Assembly (NCBI RefSeq): GCF_014200505.1
Contig: NZ_JACHBX010000004.1
Location: 558,001 to 622,000, forward strand
DNA: 64,000 nt
Reading direction: 5' to 3'
Source: Massilia aurea
Lineage (GTDB): Bacteria; Pseudomonadota; Gammaproteobacteria; Burkholderiales; Burkholderiaceae_D
Both the position numbers and the translations under genes were made by a program. The notes beneath the pieces are model-generated. The model had not been told where the DNA came from and ran no database searches. It saw only the letters and a list, made by a program, of their open reading frames with translations. Shown here in pieces: positions 19,301 through 26,806 of the stretch (position 1 is its first letter; each line of letters starts with the position of its first letter).

Positions 19301-19855
19301 TACGCGCAAGAGGTGCGCCGCTTTGCCAAGACGCGCATGAAAGACCTGGAGCCGTCGCGCGACCCGCGCATGATGTGCGGCGTGATCTCGGGCATCCGCA
19401 CGCAGATGACGCAGCGCGGCAAGATCCTGATCGTGGCGCTGGACGACAAGACCGCCGTGCATGAGGTGACGGTCTACAGCGAGGCGTTCGAGGCCAACAA
19501 GAACGCGTTCAAGGAAGACGAATTTTTGCTCGTGGTGGGCAAGGTGTCCGAGGACCGCTTCAACGGCGGCCTGCGCATCACGGCCGAGAAGGTGTACGAC
19601 CTGGCCACGGCGCGCATCCAGTATGGCCACAAGCTCGAGATGGACCTGGATAAATCGGTCAGCGCGGCCCGCCTGGCCGAGATCCTGCAGCCGCACCGGG
19701 TGCATGACGGGATGCCGGTGAGCCTGCGGCTGCAGACGCAGGATATTCCGTTCACCGTGCAACTGGGCGACGACTGGCGTGTGGCGCCATCCGATACGCT
19801 CAAGGCGGCGCTGGAGCTGTCGCTGGGTGCGAAGGACGTCGCCGTTGAGTACTAG
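16361..19855 (+). CDS. dnaE: DNA polymerase III subunit alpha
   Basis: The 1164-residue catalytic subunit of the replicative polymerase. It shows the N-terminal PHP domain (HLRIHSEYSIVDG), the C-family polymerase core with GPGRGSGAGSL and the catalytic aspartates in MPDFDIDFC, helix-hairpin-helix and OB-fold regions, and the expected length. A -10-like TAAAAT at 16349-16354 ends six bases before the ATG, so the message may be leaderless; the ATG has no correctly spaced binding site (CGGGG abuts it). The next gene begins inside its last codons, indicating translational coupling. Confidence 0.97.
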   Translation: MTSPTFTHLRIHSEYSIVDGLVRIDELVKAAVKDGQPALAVTDLANTFCLVRFYKEARGKGVKPIVGVDAWITNDDNRDKPYRLLILAKNHTGYLQLCDLLARAWLTNQHKGRAELRAEWLEALATSTSTLHPEQSQANGLIVLSGAHFGDIGQAIENGDIARAEANAARWARVFPGHFYIEIQRAGQLNQEQQVRHSVALAGRLGLPVVATHPVQFLDKDEYIAHEARVCIAEGEMLANAKRVRRFNENMCFKSQAEMAELFRDLPGALANSVEIAKRCNVTLTLGKPQLPNFPTPGMTIDEFLIAETKKGLEDRLLQLYPNEAERERERPRYEARLDFENQTIINMKFPGYFLIVAEFIQWGKNNDVPIGPGRGSGAGSLVAYALKITDLDPLKYNLLFERFLNPERVSMPDFDIDFCQEKRELVIQHVKDLYGRDAVSQIATFGTMAAKGAIRDVGRVLDFGYNFCDGISKLIPFKPGKQVSIAEAIEEEPMLKERLENEEEVKTLLELAQKVEGITRNIGMHAGGVLIAPGKLTDFCPLYTQGGDTGVVSQYDKDDVEAVGLVKFDFLGLTTLTILDRAVKYIKQLDPAESEFDLAKLALDDRASYKLLSDAKTVAIFQLESRGMQGMLKDARPDRFEDIIALVALYRPGPMDLIPDFCKRKHGEKFDYPDPRTESILSETYGIMVYQEQVMQMAQIVGGYSLGGADMLRRAMGKKKAEEMAEHREIFRAGAAKDGLTTAKADEIFDLMEKFAGYGFNKSHAAAYALLSYHTAYLKVHHTAAFMAANMSLAMEDTEKIKILVEDSKEVCKLTILPPDVNESQFRFTPEGEARSKTGKPVTNIRYGLGGVKGAGQGAIEAIIAARTAGGKFKDLFDFCNRVDRKQINRRTIESLIRAGAMDAFGVDRSVLLASVSFAMEAAGQAAAAINQVSLFGGDDADLVAPPEYVKALPWTDRQKLSEEKIALGYYLSGHMFDSYAQEVRRFAKTRMKDLEPSRDPRMMCGVISGIRTQMTQRGKILIVALDDKTAVHEVTVYSEAFEANKNAFKEDEFLLVVGKVSEDRFNGGLRITAEKVYDLATARIQYGHKLEMDLDKSVSAARLAEILQPHRVHDGMPVSLRLQTQDIPFTVQLGDDWRVAPSDTLKAALELSLGAKDVAVEY

Positions 19856-20912
19856 CGCGCGTCCGACCGACGGCAGGTCGGCCTTTGGCCGCATCCTGAT
19901 CTGCCGCACCGACAATATCGGCGACGTCGTCCTGACGCTGCCGCTGGCGGGCTACCTCAAGCAGCGCTTTCCGCAGGCGCGAATCGACCTGCTGTGCCGT
20001 GCCTACGTGGCGCCGGCCATGCGCCACAGCCGCCATCTCGACCGCGTGATCACGCTCGAAGCGTCGGACGACCTGGCCCGCCTGTTTGCCGAGGGCGATT
20101 ACGATACCGTGATCTTTGCCTTTCCCGACCGGCGCCTGGCGAGCGCCGCGCTGGCAGCGCGCGTGCCCAACCGGGTGGGCACCAGCCACCGCGTGTATCA
20201 CTGGTTCACCTGCAACCGCCTGGCGCGCTTCAGCCGCGCGAAGTCCGACCTGCACGAGGCGCAGCTGAACTTTCTGCTGCTGCGCCCCCTGGGCATCGAT
20301 CATGTGCCGACGCTGGCCGAGATCCCGCAGTTGTACGGGCTGGCCGCGCCGCAGCGCGCCGCCGTCGACGCCTTGCTGGCGCCGGGGCGGCGGCACGTCA
20401 TCCTGCATCCCAAATCGAATGGCAGCGCCCGCGAATGGCCGCTGGCCCATTTCACTGCGCTGGCGCGCGATCTCGGGAGCGACCCGGGGAGCGATCCGGC
20501 CATGCGCCTGTTCGTCACGGGCAGTGCGGCCGAGGGCGTGCTGCTGGCCGCGCAGGCGCCGGCCTTGCTGGCGCTGCCGAACGTGGAGAATCTGTGCGGC
20601 CGGCTCGACCTCGATGAACTCCTGGCGCTGATCGGCGCCTGCGATGGCCTGGTGGCGTGCAGTACCGGCCCGATGCACCTGTCGGCAGCGCTGGGGCGGC
20701 CAACGCTGGGACTGTTCCCGCCGATCAAGCCGATGGATCCGGGCCGCTGGGCGCCGCTGGGCGCGCTGGCCGAGGTGGCGGTGGCCCGCCAGCCGTGCGC
20801 CGGCTGCACGGACTCGGCGACCTGCTCCTGCATGCAATCGATCACGCCGCAGGACGTGGCCGCGCGCGTTCGCGCCTGGGACGGGGCGGGGGCGCAGCGC
20901 GGGGTGGCCTAG
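19845..20912 (+). CDS. Glycosyltransferase family 9 (heptosyltransferase-like)
   Basis: A 355-residue GT-B enzyme of the ADP-heptose:LPS heptosyltransferase family. It begins I-L-I-C-R-T-D-N-I-G-D-V-V-L-T-L-P, the classic acceptor-side N-terminus, and later has H-P-K-S-N-G-S-A-R-E-W-P and ACSTGPMHLSAALGRPTLGL, the nucleotide-sugar binding loop. I chose the TTG at 19845, eight bases after GAAGGA, overlapping the dnaE stop by 11 bp; upstream frame extends only as dnaE shadow. It probably adds a heptose or other sugar to the LPS core, together with the ligase and msbA genes nearby. Confidence 0.88.
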   Translation: MSTSARPTDGRSAFGRILICRTDNIGDVVLTLPLAGYLKQRFPQARIDLLCRAYVAPAMRHSRHLDRVITLEASDDLARLFAEGDYDTVIFAFPDRRLASAALAARVPNRVGTSHRVYHWFTCNRLARFSRAKSDLHEAQLNFLLLRPLGIDHVPTLAEIPQLYGLAAPQRAAVDALLAPGRRHVILHPKSNGSAREWPLAHFTALARDLGSDPGSDPAMRLFVTGSAAEGVLLAAQAPALLALPNVENLCGRLDLDELLALIGACDGLVACSTGPMHLSAALGRPTLGLFPPIKPMDPGRWAPLGALAEVAVARQPCAGCTDSATCSCMQSITPQDVAARVRAWDGAGAQRGVA

Positions 20913-20958
20913 TTTTCATTTGACGATTCATCGCCACGTCATATTCAAAAAATAAGCT

Positions 20959-20987
20959 TGCCTGCTCTTACATGAACGGAGCAGGCA
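20959..20987 (+). promoter_or_regulatory. Hairpin that can hide the PhoD ribosome binding site
   Basis: GCCTGCTC (20960-20967) is complementary to GAGCAGGC (20979-20986). The right arm includes the GGAG binding site and touches the ATG at 20987, so folding would block initiation there. An upstream in-frame ATG at 20972 lies in the loop. Confidence 0.45.
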
Positions 20988-22591
20988 TGACTTCATCGCA
21001 TTCACGTCGCACTTTCCTGGCCCAGGGTGGGGCATTGGTGGGCAGTTCGGCATTGGGTGGCTCCCTGTTGCTCGGGGGCTGCGGTGGCAGCAGCCATGCG
21101 GCCATCGGCGTCAGTGACAACGAACGGCCGAAGATGCCGTCGGGGATCCAGTTCGGCGACATTACCGATCAACGGGCGATCATCTGGAGCCGCAGCGACC
21201 GCATTGCGCAGATGATCGTCGAATACGATACCAGCGAGCGTTTCAGCAATGCCAGCCGCATCGTCGGCCCCACGGCCAGCGACGCGACCGATTTCACGAG
21301 CCGTATCGACCTGAGTGGCCTGCCCGCTGGCCAGACGGTCTTCGTGCGCGTGCGCTACGTCGATCCCAATAATGCAAAGATCGAGAGCGAAACCATCTCG
21401 GGCCAATTCAGGACCACGCCGGCTGCGGACAGCACCCGGGCCGTGCGGTTTCACTGGAGCGGCGACCAGTGTGGCCAGGGCTGGGGCATCAATACCGATT
21501 TTGGCGGCATGAAAATCTATGAAGCGATGCGCTTGCGCGACCCCGACTTTTTCATCCACAACGGCGACACGATTTATGCCGATGGGCCGATCCTGGCCCA
21601 GGTGACGGCGGAAAACGGCCAGGTCTGGCGCAATGTGGTCACCGAAGAAGTCAGCAAGGTCGCCGAAACACTGAAGGAATACCGCGGCCGCCATGCCTAC
21701 AATATGCTGGATGCGAATTTTCGCAAGTTTGCCGCCCAGGTGCCGCAGATCTGGCAGTGGGACGATCACGAAGTCACGAACAACTACAGCGCTGCCAAGG
21801 ATCTGTCGGGCGACGCACGCTATACCGAAAAAAGCATTGCCACCCTCACGGCCCGGGGCCGCCGCGCCTTCCTCGAATATGCGCCGATGCGCTATTACAA
21901 GCAGAGCGAACCGCAGCGCATTTATCGCACCATCTCGCACGGCCCGCTGCTGGACGTGTTCGTGCTGGACATGCGTACGTATCGCGGTCCGAACAGTGCC
22001 AATCTGCAAACCGGGGAAGACGCGAATTCGGCGTTTCTGGGGCGTGAACAGGTGGAATGGCTGATCGCCGGGCTGAAAGCCTCGAGCGCGACCTGGAAAG
22101 TCATTTCCGCCGACATGCCCATCGGCCTGAACGTTGGCGACGGCAAGAACGCCCGCGGTGAAGACGTGTGGGAAGCCATCGCCAACGGCAACGATGGTGT
22201 GCCGCTCGGCCGTGAACTCGAAATGGCCCGCCTGCTCAGCAGTATCAAGGCGATCCCGAACGTGGTCTGGATTACCACCGACGTCCACTACTGCGCGGCC
22301 CACTATTACGATCCGGCCCAGGCCCGGTTCACGAATTTTTCGCCATTCTGGGAATTCGTTGCCGGTCCGATGAATGCCGGCGCCTTCGGTCCGGGTGTGC
22401 TGGACAAGACCTTCGGCCCCACGGCGGTGTTCTCGAAAAGTCCGGTGATCCAGAATTCTTCGCCGTTTTCTGGCTACCAGTTTTTTGGGGAGGTCAATAT
22501 CGACCCGCGCACCAAGGCGATGAAGGTCGAGCTGTTCAATCTGGACGGCGTCTCGCAGTTTGCGCAGACGTTGCCGGCCGTGGGCGTCTGA
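20987..22591 (+). CDS. Tat-exported alkaline phosphatase D (PhoD) family protein
   Basis: A 534-residue exported metallophosphatase. The N-terminus has a twin-arginine motif SRRTFL followed by a hydrophobic stretch ending L-L-G-G-C-G-G, which could be either a signal peptidase I or a lipoprotein site. A fibronectin-like N-terminal domain precedes the catalytic part, with metal-ligand motifs HNGDTIYAD, WDDHEVTNNY and TTDVHYCAAHYYD. PhoD enzymes release phosphate from phosphodiesters such as teichoic acid or phospholipids. The start at 20987 is preferred because GGAG precedes it, although 20972 is in frame. Confidence 0.9.
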   Translation: MTSSHSRRTFLAQGGALVGSSALGGSLLLGGCGGSSHAAIGVSDNERPKMPSGIQFGDITDQRAIIWSRSDRIAQMIVEYDTSERFSNASRIVGPTASDATDFTSRIDLSGLPAGQTVFVRVRYVDPNNAKIESETISGQFRTTPAADSTRAVRFHWSGDQCGQGWGINTDFGGMKIYEAMRLRDPDFFIHNGDTIYADGPILAQVTAENGQVWRNVVTEEVSKVAETLKEYRGRHAYNMLDANFRKFAAQVPQIWQWDDHEVTNNYSAAKDLSGDARYTEKSIATLTARGRRAFLEYAPMRYYKQSEPQRIYRTISHGPLLDVFVLDMRTYRGPNSANLQTGEDANSAFLGREQVEWLIAGLKASSATWKVISADMPIGLNVGDGKNARGEDVWEAIANGNDGVPLGRELEMARLLSSIKAIPNVVWITTDVHYCAAHYYDPAQARFTNFSPFWEFVAGPMNAGAFGPGVLDKTFGPTAVFSKSPVIQNSSPFSGYQFFGEVNIDPRTKAMKVELFNLDGVSQFAQTLPAVGV

Positions 22592-22603
22592 GGCCTGGCC
22601 AGG

Positions 22604-23434
22604 TCAGCTCGCGGCAGCGTGTTCACGCAGCCCGACGCTGGCCTGCGTGGTGCCGTTGGCGGCGCGCTCGAGCACGGTGCGCCGGTTGCTCGATGCCTGA
22701 TCGCGCTCGGCTTCGGCGTGCCACAGATGCAGCACTTCGGTTGCCATCGCGCCATCCTTGCGCAGCACGCCGGCATGGAACAGGCGCACCACGAGGTCCG
22801 AATCTTCGTGGCCCCAGCCGGTAAAACTCTCGTCGAAGCCATTGACTGCCATTAGATCGGCCTTCCATACGCCCAGGTTGCAGCTCTTGATGCGGCGCCA
22901 GCTGAACTTGCGGCGCACGCGGCCGACGTCGGGCCAGCGCACGACCGTCTGCAGGAACTTGTTCATTTCGCCGGCCAGCCGCAGGCGCAGGCGCTGGGCG
23001 ATGCTCAACCCGGCCACGTCGATGCCATCGCGCAGCGCGCGTTCGGTCAGCGCCTGGCCAAGCAGGATGCGGCTGCCCGACACGAGGAATCCCTGCTGGG
23101 CCAGCGCGCGGTGACGCGAGATGAAGTCGCGCTGCGGCACGCAGTCGCCGTCGAGGAAGATGATATAGTCGCCCGTTGCCGCCAGCGTGCCGCGGTTGCG
23201 GGCCATGGCGGCGCGAAAGCCGTCGTCCGGTTGCCACACATAGTTGACGGGCACCGGGGCGCCTGCCGCCAGGCGCGTGACGCAGTCCCGCGTGTTGGCA
23301 GTCGAGCCGTCATCAGCGATAATGATTTCAAAATTCTTGTCGTCCTGCAAGAAACAGGCGGCCAACACCGCGGCCAGTGCGTCTGGCCGGTTGTACGTGG
23401 TGATCACGACCGACAATGTCTGTGTTTGCTGCAT
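22604..23434 (-). CDS. Glycosyltransferase family 2 with galactosyltransferase-like C-terminus
   Basis: A 276-residue GT-A enzyme. The N-terminus is SVVITTYNRPDALAAVL, the metal site is FLDGDCVPQ, and the C-terminal part has GFDESFTGWGHEDSDLVVR, the catalytic W-G-H-E-D motif of N-acetylgalactosaminyl/galactosyltransferase-like GT2 proteins. It is transcribed divergently from the O-antigen ligase gene with only 53 bases between them, and is likely to add a sugar to the LPS core. Confidence 0.9.
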   Translation of the reverse strand: MQQTQTLSVVITTYNRPDALAAVLAACFLQDDKNFEIIIADDGSTANTRDCVTRLAAGAPVPVNYVWQPDDGFRAAMARNRGTLAATGDYIIFLDGDCVPQRDFISRHRALAQQGFLVSGSRILLGQALTERALRDGIDVAGLSIAQRLRLRLAGEMNKFLQTVVRWPDVGRVRRKFSWRRIKSCNLGVWKADLMAVNGFDESFTGWGHEDSDLVVRLFHAGVLRKDGAMATEVLHLWHAEAERDQASSNRRTVLERAANGTTQASVGLREHAAAS

Positions 23435-23487
23435 GGTGTCCGATACAAATGCTCTCTAGGCCGCAAGAATAGCCCACAAGAACAAGA

Positions 23488-24801
23488 ATGAACAATACGT
23501 CGATCAAGGCCCGGGAGCCGCTGCAGTTATTGGTTGGCTTCCAGATGTTCCTGTTTCCCCTGATTAGTCTGACCACGCCGTCCGGTATCGGTTTTTCCAG
23601 CATCCTGTTTTTGCTCACCGCACTGTTCGTGCCGCGCAAGGCCTGGGCTGCGACCGCGCCGTACTGGAAAGAGATCCGCTGGGTACTTGCCGTCTTCGTG
23701 TTCCAGTTTGCGCTGGCCGTGGCCGCCGTGGTGCTGCGCCCCGAGGCGCACCTGGATTCGCTCGACAAGCCGTCACGCCTGCTGTTAGCCATGAGCGCCA
23801 TGGCGCTGGTCGTGCTGGCCAGGCCGCGCGCCGCGATGCTGTGGTGGGGCGTGGTGGCCGGCGCGATCGCGGCGCTGCCATTCGTTGCCTGGCAGCGCAT
23901 CGCCATGGGCATCGAGCGCCCAGGCGGCTTTCTCAATGCGATCACGTTTGGCGACCTGGCGCTGTGCCTGGGCCTGGTTGCCCTGGCGGCGGCCATCGAT
24001 TATCGGCATCACGCCGGCAAGGCGGCGCTGGCGGGCCTGGGCGCGCTGGCGGGCCTGGCCGCCTGTCTGCTCACCGGCACCCGCGGCAGCTGGATTGCGC
24101 TGGCGCTGGCCGCCGTGCTGTTTCTCAGTTACGCGCAGCTGCTGCGCAGCCGCAAGCTGCGCCTGCTGCTGGCCGGCAGCTTCGCGCTGGTCGCTGCCGC
24201 ATTCTTCGTGCCGGCCACCGGCATGCAGGAGCGCGCGCTGCAGGGCATGAATGATGTCCAGACCTGGGTCGATGGCGGCAATGTACATACCAATGTCGGT
24301 ACCCGGCTCGAGTTGTGGAAGGGCGCGGCAATCCTGATCGAGCAGCGGCCGCTGTTTGGCCTGGACCGCAACACGCTGCGCACCGAGATTCGCCACATGG
24401 TCGAGCAGGGCACGCTCGATCCGTCGATTCTATCCCTTGAACACCTCCATAATGACGGGTTGCAGGCGCTGGCCACGGGCGGCATCTTCGGGCTGCTGGC
24501 CTGGGCCGGCATCCTGATCGCACCGTTCGTGTTCTTCGCGCGCCAGCTCGGCAGCGGCGCTCAGGCCCATGCGCAGGCACGCGGCGTCGGACTGCCGCAG
24601 TTCGCGCCGGCGCTGGCAGGCATGCTGGTGGTGCTGAGCTATTTCAGCTTCGGCCTGACCGAGGTGATTTTCTGGTCGCTCAAGGGCAGCATGTTCTATG
24701 CGCTGATGGTGTTCCTGCTGATGGGACTGTGCCTGGTCGCGAAAACGCGCCAGGCGCATGCCGCAACGCTTGAAAAGAAAGTTGAACAACGTGGAAACTA
24801 A
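23488..24801 (+). CDS. O-antigen ligase family protein
   Basis: A 437-residue inner membrane protein with about ten to twelve membrane segments and one large periplasmic loop (about residues 245-320). The loop carries N-V-G-T-R-L-E-L-W-K-G and H-L-H-N-D-G-L-Q, matching the Wzy_C/WaaL signature with its conserved Arg and His. WaaL-type enzymes join polysaccharide to lipid A-core at the periplasmic face. Its 3' end overlaps msbA by 44 bp, so core assembly, ligation and lipid A export look co-expressed. Confidence 0.9.
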   Translation: MNNTSIKAREPLQLLVGFQMFLFPLISLTTPSGIGFSSILFLLTALFVPRKAWAATAPYWKEIRWVLAVFVFQFALAVAAVVLRPEAHLDSLDKPSRLLLAMSAMALVVLARPRAAMLWWGVVAGAIAALPFVAWQRIAMGIERPGGFLNAITFGDLALCLGLVALAAAIDYRHHAGKAALAGLGALAGLAACLLTGTRGSWIALALAAVLFLSYAQLLRSRKLRLLLAGSFALVAAAFFVPATGMQERALQGMNDVQTWVDGGNVHTNVGTRLELWKGAAILIEQRPLFGLDRNTLRTEIRHMVEQGTLDPSILSLEHLHNDGLQALATGGIFGLLAWAGILIAPFVFFARQLGSGAQAHAQARGVGLPQFAPALAGMLVVLSYFSFGLTEVIFWSLKGSMFYALMVFLLMGLCLVAKTRQAHAATLEKKVEQRGN

Positions 24802-26524
24802 GGTCATCGTGCGGCGCCTGCTGGCGCTCGTCAAACCGTACAAATCGCGCGCGGCGCTGGCGCTGCTGTCGATGGCGATTACCGCCGCGACGCAACCGCT
24901 GCTGGCCAAGGCGATGCAGCTGCTGTTCGATCGCGGCTTCGAAGAGCGCGTCTCGTTCAGCCTGTGGCTGATTCCTGCCGTGCTGGTATCGATCTTCGTA
25001 CTGCGCGGGATCGGCACCTTCGGCACCGCCTACTTCAACAACTGGGTGCTCTCGCGCGTGCTCAACGACATGCGCGCGATGGCCTTCGAGCGCGTGCTGC
25101 GCCTGCCGGTCGCGCGCTACCAGGACGAGAGCACCGGCAAGATCATCAACACGGTCGTCAACGACGTGCGCCAGGTGGTCGACATGATCCAGTCGGTATT
25201 CGTCGCCTGCGTGCGCGACGTGCTGGTCGTGATTGGCCTGCTTGGCAGCCTGCTGTACCTGAACTGGAAGCTCACGCTGATCGCCATCGTCGTGATCCCG
25301 CTGACGGCCGTCATCGTGCGCACGACCACCAAGCGCCTGCGCAACCTGAATCGCGAAAGCCAGCGCGTGACTGCCGAAATGACCGGTGTAGTCGAGGAAG
25401 CCGCGCGCGGCCACCAGGTGATCCGCGTGTTCGCCGGCGAAGCCTACGAGCGCCGCCGCTTCCATCAGCGCAGTGTCGCGCTGCGCGGTTTTTCGCAGCG
25501 CATGACGGTGGCCTTTGCCGCCACCACGCCGGTGACCCAGATCGCGACCTCGCTGGCGCTGTCGCTGGTGGTCGTGCTGGCGATGCAGGCCGACATGACG
25601 GTCGGCGAATTCACCCAGTTCGTCACCATGATGCTGATGCTGCTCACGCCGCTCAAGTCGCTGGCCGAAGTGAATGGCCCGATGCAGCGCGGGATGTCGG
25701 CTGCCGAGACGGTGTTCGGCATCATCGACGCCGAGCCGGAAGTCGATACCGGCAGCCGTGAACTTGGGCGCGCCAACGGCCACCTGGTGTTCGAACGGGT
25801 TGCGTTCCAGTATCCGAATGCGGCCGGTCCGGCGCTCGACGATGTCTCGCTCGAGGTGTTGCCGGGGCAGACGGTGGCGCTGGTGGGGGTCTCGGGTGGC
25901 GGCAAGTCGACCTTCGTGAACCTGGTCACGCGTTTTTATGATCCGCAGGGTGGCCGCGTGCTGCTCGACGGCGTGCCGTACACCGACATCAAGCTCGCGT
26001 CACTGCGCAGCCAGCTGGCGATGGTGAGCCAGAACGTCGTGCTGTTCGACGACACACTGGCGGCCAACATCGCCTACGGGGCCGAGCACATCGACCACGA
26101 GCGCCTGGCCGGCGCGATCCGCGCGGCGCACCTGACGGACGTCGTGGCGCGTCTGCCGGACGGCATCGACACGCGCATCGGCGAAAACGGTTCGCGCCTG
26201 TCGGGCGGCCAGCGCCAGCGCGTGGCGATCGCGCGTGCGATCTACAAGGATGCGCCGCTGCTGATCCTGGATGAGGCGACGTCGGCGCTGGATAACGAGA
26301 GCGAACGCGCGGTGCAGTCAGCGCTCGACACGCTGATGGCCGGGCGCACGACGATCGTGATCGCGCACCGCCTGTCGACGATCGAGCGGGCCGACCGCAT
26401 CGTGGTGATGGAAGCAGGGCGCATCGTGGAGCAGGGCACGCACGACGAACTGCTGGCCATGAAGGGCATGTACGCGAATCTGTACTATCTGCAGTTCACG
26501 GCCGAGAAGAAACAGACAGTCTAG
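24758..26524 (+). CDS. msbA: Lipid A export permease/ATP-binding protein MsbA
   Basis: A 588-residue homodimeric ABC exporter that flips lipid A-core across the inner membrane. Six membrane helices occupy about residues 20-320. The ATPase domain has GVSGGGKSTF (Walker A), RLSGGQRQRVA (signature) and ILDEATSALD (Walker B plus D-loop). Length and domain order fit MsbA. The start is uncertain: the ATG at 24758 lies in the upstream gene with a weak binding site, while in-frame TTG 24782 or GTG 24791 would give a smaller overlap. Neighbouring LPS genes support the lipid A role over a drug exporter. Confidence 0.92.
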   Translation: MPQRLKRKLNNVETKVIVRRLLALVKPYKSRAALALLSMAITAATQPLLAKAMQLLFDRGFEERVSFSLWLIPAVLVSIFVLRGIGTFGTAYFNNWVLSRVLNDMRAMAFERVLRLPVARYQDESTGKIINTVVNDVRQVVDMIQSVFVACVRDVLVVIGLLGSLLYLNWKLTLIAIVVIPLTAVIVRTTTKRLRNLNRESQRVTAEMTGVVEEAARGHQVIRVFAGEAYERRRFHQRSVALRGFSQRMTVAFAATTPVTQIATSLALSLVVVLAMQADMTVGEFTQFVTMMLMLLTPLKSLAEVNGPMQRGMSAAETVFGIIDAEPEVDTGSRELGRANGHLVFERVAFQYPNAAGPALDDVSLEVLPGQTVALVGVSGGGKSTFVNLVTRFYDPQGGRVLLDGVPYTDIKLASLRSQLAMVSQNVVLFDDTLAANIAYGAEHIDHERLAGAIRAAHLTDVVARLPDGIDTRIGENGSRLSGGQRQRVAIARAIYKDAPLLILDEATSALDNESERAVQSALDTLMAGRTTIVIAHRLSTIERADRIVVMEAGRIVEQGTHDELLAMKGMYANLYYLQFTAEKKQTV

Positions 26525-26554
26525 CCTGCTGCGCCGTCCGTGCGGCGAGTTCCC

Positions 26555-26668
26555 CGTAGCGTGGACGGCTACGCCGTCCACGCGGTGATGGTTGGCAACT
26601 AGATCATCCGGCACGAAAGCGGCACCGGTAACGATCGCCGCGTGGACGGGAGACCCGTCCACCCTACG
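26555..26668. repeat. Two copies of the GTGGACGG/CCGTCCAC hairpin repeat
   Basis: Copies at 26555-26585 and 26639-26668 each form a stem GTGGACGG with CCGTCCAC around a short loop, flanked by CGTAG or CCTACG. Two more copies form an inverted pair at 63032-63131. They occupy the gap after msbA. Confidence 0.8.
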
Positions 26669-26680
26669 CCTGCACAAACA

Positions 26681-26785
26681 CGTCGTTCCCGCGAAGGCGG
26701 GAACCCAAGGCATTGACGCTCGCACGACGTTTCGGTGCCAGTGGCAGCGCGTGACACTTGGGTACCCGCCTCCGCGGGTACGACG
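26681..26785. repeat. Inverted pair of TTCCCGC/GCGGGAA hairpin repeats
   Basis: One copy at 26681-26709 reads CGTCGTTCCCGC, four bases, then GCGGGAACCCAAG. A diverged inverted copy lies at 26757-26785 (GGTACCCGC). They belong to the same family as copies at 46253-46351 and 49693-49821 and fill the space before the GH1 fusion gene. Confidence 0.8.
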
Positions 26786-26806
26786 GTTCTCCAACAACGA
26801 CGGCCA

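Noticed and set aside
24758-24801. Frameshift between the O-antigen ligase gene and msbA
   Set aside because: The two products belong to different families and both are full length; the overlap is normal operon packing.
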